Assembly (NCBI GenBank): GCA_031274075.1 | Contig: JAISQQ010000265.1 | Location: 1 to 9,848 of the forward strand | DNA: 9,848 nt | Direction of reading: 5' to 3' | DNA from: Accumulibacter sp. | GTDB lineage: Bacteria > Pseudomonadota > Gammaproteobacteria > Burkholderiales > Rhodocyclaceae | Shown: one piece after another, positions 6,322-9,848 of the stretch | How positions within the stretch are numbered: position 1 is the stretch's first letter | How the letters are laid out: each line of letters begins with the position of its first letter | Position numbers and translations under genes: made by a program | The notes under the pieces: model-generated | Databases searched by the model: none | What the model was told of the DNA's origin: nothing | Seen by the model: only the letters and a program-made list of their open reading frames with translations

Positions 6322-7685
6322 ATGCCGAAAAGCCGCGGCCATTGTTGATCGTCGAGGATGATCCGGCGCTGCAAAAGCAGCTCCGCTGGGCGTTCGACCA
6401 GTACGAGACCCTGACCGCGGGCGACCGGGAGAGCGCCCTGGTTTCGATCCGCCGCCACCGTCCGCCGGTGGTGACCATGGATCTCGGCCTGCCGCCGGAC
6501 GCCGATTCGGTCTCGGAAGGCTTCAAGCTGCTCGAAGATACGCTGGCGCTCGCGCCGGAAACGAAAGTCATCGTCCTCACCGGCCAGAACGATCGCGGCA
6601 ACGCCTTGCGGGCGGTCGCCCTGGGAGCCTACGATTTCTTCGCCAAGCCGTTCGAGATCGACATGCTGGGGCTGACGATCGAACGCGCCTACCGCTTGTA
6701 CGACTTGCAGCAGGAAAACATCCGCCTGCGGCTCATGCACCAGCCGGACGTGCTCGCCGGGCTGGTCACGCGCGATCCGGAAATGCTGCGCCTCTGCCGG
6801 GTCGTCGAAAAGGTCGCGGTGAGCAACGCGACGGTGCTCATTCTCGGTGAAAGCGGCACCGGCAAGGAACTGATCGCGCGCGGCGTGCATGCCGCCTCGC
6901 CGCGGCGCAAGGAGCGTTTCATCGCCATCAACTGCGCGGCGATCCCGGACGCGCTGCTGGAAAGCGAACTGTTCGGCTACGAGAAGGGCGCGTTTACCGG
7001 CGCGGTGAGGACCACCTCAGGCAAGATCGAAGTCGCCAACGGCGGCACGCTGATGCTCGACGAAATCGGCGATCTGCCGCTGCCGCTACAGGCCAAGCTG
7101 CTGCGTTTCCTGCAGGAGCGGGTCGTCGAACACATCGGCGGACGCCAGGAAATTCCGGTCGACGTGCGCATCGTCTGCGCGACGCACCAGGATCTCGGGG
7201 CCTTGATCAAGGAAGGCCGGTTCCGCGAAGACCTGTACTACCGCCTCGCCGAGATCGTCGTTTCCCTGCCCCCCCTGCGCGACCGGCAGGGAGACGCGGC
7301 GCTCTTGGCGCATGCCTTCGCGCGCCGCTTCGCCGACGAGCAGAAGCGCGGCGGCATGAGCCTGCGCGAAGACGCGATCCGCGCCATCGAAAGACATCGC
7401 TGGCCGGGCAACGTGCGCGAGCTGGAAAATTGCGTCAAGCGGGCGGTGATCATGGCCGAGGGCAGCCAGATCACGCAAAACGACCTTGGCCTGGGCGCGG
7501 CCGCGGACGAGGACGCGGGCGAGGAGATGGTGCTCGACCTTCGGCGCGCGCGCGAGGAGGCCGAGAAGCGCGTCATCATCGCGGCGCTCGGACGGGTCGG
7601 CGGGAATGTGCTGCGCGCCGCGGAAACGCTTGGCCTCAGCCGGCCAACACTTTATGACCTGATGCATCGGTACGGGCTAAAATAA
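6318..7685 (+). CDS. prsR: PEP-CTERM-box sigma-54 response regulator PrsR
   Basis: A 455-residue NtrC-type activator. The receiver domain (about 8-125) has the acidic pair E13-D14-D15, phospho-acceptor D55, T88 and K110. It carries a longer loop after D55 ([13 protein letters not shown]) than standard receivers, a trait I associate with PrsR. The AAA+ sigma-54 interaction domain (about 145-390) has Walker A GESGTGK (177-183), an intact GAFTGA loop (224-229) that contacts sigma-54, and Walker B LMLDE (246-250). A Fis-type helix-turn-helix ends the protein (about 411-455, [20 protein letters not shown]). When phosphorylated by PrsK it should assemble on upstream sites and drive RpoN promoters. 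In this family the targets include PEP-CTERM protein genes. I see no full -24/-12 element in this window, so its targets are probably elsewhere. AGAGGA at 6303-6308 serves as ribosome binding site. Confidence 0.96.
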   Translation: MNAEKPRPLLIVEDDPALQKQLRWAFDQYETLTAGDRESALVSIRRHRPPVVTMDLGLPPDADSVSEGFKLLEDTLALAPETKVIVLTGQNDRGNALRAVALGAYDFFAKPFEIDMLGLTIERAYRLYDLQQENIRLRLMHQPDVLAGLVTRDPEMLRLCRVVEKVAVSNATVLILGESGTGKELIARGVHAASPRRKERFIAINCAAIPDALLESELFGYEKGAFTGAVRTTSGKIEVANGGTLMLDEIGDLPLPLQAKLLRFLQERVVEHIGGRQEIPVDVRIVCATHQDLGALIKEGRFREDLYYRLAEIVVSLPPLRDRQGDAALLAHAFARRFADEQKRGGMSLREDAIRAIERHRWPGNVRELENCVKRAVIMAEGSQITQNDLGLGAAADEDAGEEMVLDLRRAREEAEKRVIIAALGRVGGNVLRAAETLGLSRPTLYDLMHRYGLK

Positions 7686-7728
7686 GCTGTTTTTCCCGAA
7701 TGGCAGGCTTTCTCTGATTGGGATTTTT

Positions 7729-9848
7729 ATGAAAAACTGGAAAATGACGGGTTTCAAAGCGGTTTCGGCGCTGCTGTTCTGCTTGTCGCTGACCGCCTGC
7801 GGCGGAGACAGTCCGGAGACCATGCTGGCGTCCGCCAAGGACTATCTGGCGAAGAACGACGCCAACGCGGCGGTGATCCAGTTGAAAAACGCGCTGCAAA
7901 GCAAACCCGATCTGGTCGAAGCGCGATTCCTGTTGGGGAAAGTGCTGCTGGAGCAGGGCAACGTCTCGGGCGCCGACATGGAATTGCGCAAGGCGGCCGA
8001 GTTGAGATATCCGGCGGACTCCTTGCTTCCTCTCCAGGCGCGTTCTCTGCTGCTGCTCGGGCAGCCCCGGAAGGTCATCGACGACTTCGGCGGGATAGAG
8101 TTGTCGAGTCCGGAAAGCCGGGCGGATTTGCAAACCACGGTCGGCAACGCCTACCTGGCGCTGAACAATCTGGAGGCGGCGAAGAAGTCCTTTGAAACCG
8201 CGCAGTCCTTCGTTCCCGGCTATGGCCCGGCGCTTCTCGGCCAGGCCCGGGTCAAGGCGTCCGGCCGCGACATCGGCGGCGCACTGGCCTTGCTCGACGC
8301 GGCGCTGCTGGATAATCCCGGCTTCTACGAGGCCAGCCAGCTCAAGGGCGATCTGCTGGCGTTCGATGGAAAGACCGAGGAGGCCCTGGGAATCTACCGC
8401 CAGGTTCTCGATCTCAAGCCGGACTACCTGCCGGCCTACGTATCGCTGATCACGCGCCAGATGGAATCCGGCAGGATGGACGAAGCGATAGGGCAGTTCG
8501 AAGAGATGCGCAAGATCTCGCCGGCCAGCCCGCAGACGGCGTATATCCGGGCGGAGATCCTGTACCGGCAGAAAAAATTCACCGAAGCGCGCGAGGTGAT
8601 CCAGCAATTCCTGCGCGCGATTCCGGACAGCGTGCCGGGACAGCAACTGGCGGGAGCCATCGAGTTCGAACTCAAGGCGTATGCCAACGCCGAGCGCTAT
8701 CTGCAGTCCGTGCTGCCGAAATTGCCCAGGATGAGCGTCGCGCGCCGGATATTGATCGCTTCGTACCTGCGCAGCGGGCAGCCGGGCAAGGCGCTCGGCG
8801 TCTTGCAGCCGATCCTGGACGAAATCGAGAATAATTCGAACATGCTGGCGCTGGCGGGCGAGGTGTTCATGCAGAACGGCGACGCCGAAAAAGCCGGCAG
8901 CTATTTCGCCAAGTCCGTCGCGCTGGATCCGGAAAACAAGGGCAAGCAGACGGCGGTGGCGCTGACCCGGCTGGCCAGGGGACAGACCCAGACGGCCTAC
9001 GAAGAACTGGAGAAGATCGCTTCGGACGACACCGGCATCCGGGCGGACATGGCGCTGATCGCCTCGCAGTTGCAGGAACGCCGGTTCGACCAGGCGCTGA
9101 AGTCGATCGACGCGCTGGAGAAAAAGCGGGCGGACGATCCGCTGATCGCCCCGCTGATCGACAATCTGCGCGGCACCGCGCTGCTCGGTCGACGCGACGC
9201 GGACGGGGCCCGGCGGAACTTTGAAAGCGCCTTGCAAAAGAATCCCGATTATTTCCCGGCGGCGGCCAATCTGGCGAGGCTGGACATGGCCGCCCGCAAG
9301 CCGGACGACGCGAAGAAGCGTTTCCGGGACATCCTGGCCCGGAATCCGGGAAGTTCGCTGGCGCTCCTGTCGCTCGCCGAACTGGAAGGGCGCATCGGCG
9401 GAAAGAAGGAAGACGTGGTGGCGCTGATCGGCCAGGCGGTGGCCGCGAACCCCACCGACGTCGCTTCGCGCCTGGCGCTGATCAATTTCCACATCGGCGC
9501 GAGGGACGCGGGAAAGGCTGTGGCGGCGGCCCAGGACGCCTTGATCTCCTTGCCCGGCAATCCGGCCATCATGGATGCCGAAGGCAAGGCGCAGCAGGCG
9601 GCGGGGAACTTCAACCAGGCGCTTTCGATCTACGGCAAGCTGTCGGAACAAAACCTCAGCGCGATCCAGCCTTATCTGCGCATGGCCGAGATCCACGTGG
9701 CGGCGAAAGACAAGGAAGCCGCCATGCAAAGCCTGCGCAGGGCGCTGTCGATCAAGCCCGATTCGGTCGAGGCGCAGCGCGGCATGATCATGCTGGATCT
9801 GGACGCCGGGCGCGTGGCCAGTGCCGTGGCGACGGCGCGCAACGTCCA
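7729..9848 (+). CDS. prsT: PEP-CTERM system TPR-repeat lipoprotein PrsT (3'-truncated)
   Basis: The frame is open from ATG 7729 to the right edge, giving 706 residues of a family usually around 900. GGGA five bases before the ATG is the ribosome binding site. The N-terminus is a lipoprotein signal: Lys-rich start, hydrophobic core and lipobox L-T-A-C with lipidated C24. Residue +2 is Gly rather than Asp, which favours sorting to the outer membrane. The rest is a near-continuous array of about 34-residue TPR helical pairs with the usual A-x-x-x-Y/F and A-L-x-L-x-P spacing (for example LGIYRQVLDLKPDYLPAYVSL). Such arrays scaffold protein complexes, and here the likely partner is the polysaccharide export or PEP-CTERM sorting machinery. 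It follows prsR by 43 bases with no visible terminator, so it is probably in the same operon. The partner protein is not identified. Confidence 0.93.
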   Translation, partial: MKNWKMTGFKAVSALLFCLSLTACGGDSPETMLASAKDYLAKNDANAAVIQLKNALQSKPDLVEARFLLGKVLLEQGNVSGADMELRKAAELRYPADSLLPLQARSLLLLGQPRKVIDDFGGIELSSPESRADLQTTVGNAYLALNNLEAAKKSFETAQSFVPGYGPALLGQARVKASGRDIGGALALLDAALLDNPGFYEASQLKGDLLAFDGKTEEALGIYRQVLDLKPDYLPAYVSLITRQMESGRMDEAIGQFEEMRKISPASPQTAYIRAEILYRQKKFTEAREVIQQFLRAIPDSVPGQQLAGAIEFELKAYANAERYLQSVLPKLPRMSVARRILIASYLRSGQPGKALGVLQPILDEIENNSNMLALAGEVFMQNGDAEKAGSYFAKSVALDPENKGKQTAVALTRLARGQTQTAYEELEKIASDDTGIRADMALIASQLQERRFDQALKSIDALEKKRADDPLIAPLIDNLRGTALLGRRDADGARRNFESALQKNPDYFPAAANLARLDMAARKPDDAKKRFRDILARNPGSSLALLSLAELEGRIGGKKEDVVALIGQAVAANPTDVASRLALINFHIGARDAGKAVAAAQDALISLPGNPAIMDAEGKAQQAAGNFNQALSIYGKLSEQNLSAIQPYLRMAEIHVAAKDKEAAMQSLRRALSIKPDSVEAQRGMIMLDLDAGRVASAVATARNV

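Noticed and set aside
7701..7715. TGGCAGG, a good -24 half of a sigma-54 promoter before prsT
   Set aside because: The -12 position reads CTCT rather than TTGC, and sigma-54 promoters need the GC there.
7636..9729. A 697-residue open frame on the minus strand opposite prsT
   Set aside because: Its length comes from the codon bias of GC-rich DNA. The plus strand has a clear lipobox and regular TPR pattern, while the minus-strand product is Arg/Gln/His-rich with no recognisable domain.

Overview
This 9.8 kb window is a compact, GC-rich, all-plus-strand run of six genes. It reads as part of an exopolysaccharide locus of the exosortase A (XrtA/EpsH)/PEP-CTERM type found in Gram-negative bacteria. 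Three adjacent genes match the family signatures of the sensor kinase PrsK, the sigma-54 response regulator PrsR and the TPR lipoprotein PrsT. A PEP-CTERM-type initiating sugar transferase lies directly upstream of them. This combination is best known from Betaproteobacteria (Rhodocyclales- or Nitrosomonadales-like organisms), but I cannot name a genus from sequence alone.

Layout: (1) 1-597, the C-terminal part of an exosortase-A-associated alpha/beta hydrolase, cut by the window's left edge. (2) 594-2543, a polytopic O-antigen ligase/Wzy-like protein joined to gene 1 by a GTGA overlap, with a roughly 180-residue periplasmic insert that looks like a carbohydrate-binding beta-sandwich. (3) 2544-2756, the only sizeable intergenic gap (213 bp). 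It is AT-rich in its first half and holds a CRP-like palindrome spaced like a class II activated promoter, a second palindrome and a leader hairpin. (4) 2757-4127, the polyprenyl-phosphate sugar-1-phosphate transferase that starts repeat-unit synthesis. (5) 4210-6321 prsK and 6318-7685 prsR, coupled by an ATGA overlap. (6) 7729 to the right edge, prsT, truncated.

How the genes work together: the sugar transferase loads the first sugar on undecaprenyl phosphate at the inner membrane. The ligase/polymerase acts on lipid-linked glycans on the periplasmic face. PrsT is probably an outer-membrane-anchored TPR scaffold in the export or assembly machinery. PrsK/PrsR should switch on sigma-54 promoters of PEP-CTERM and envelope genes that lie outside the window. 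No exosortase, PEP-CTERM substrate, mobile element, tRNA, rRNA or CRISPR array is visible here.

The overall system is known. The parts most worth a second look are the domain inserted in the ligase-like protein, the class II CRP-like promoter geometry before the sugar transferase, and the cysteine at the nucleophile position of the hydrolase.
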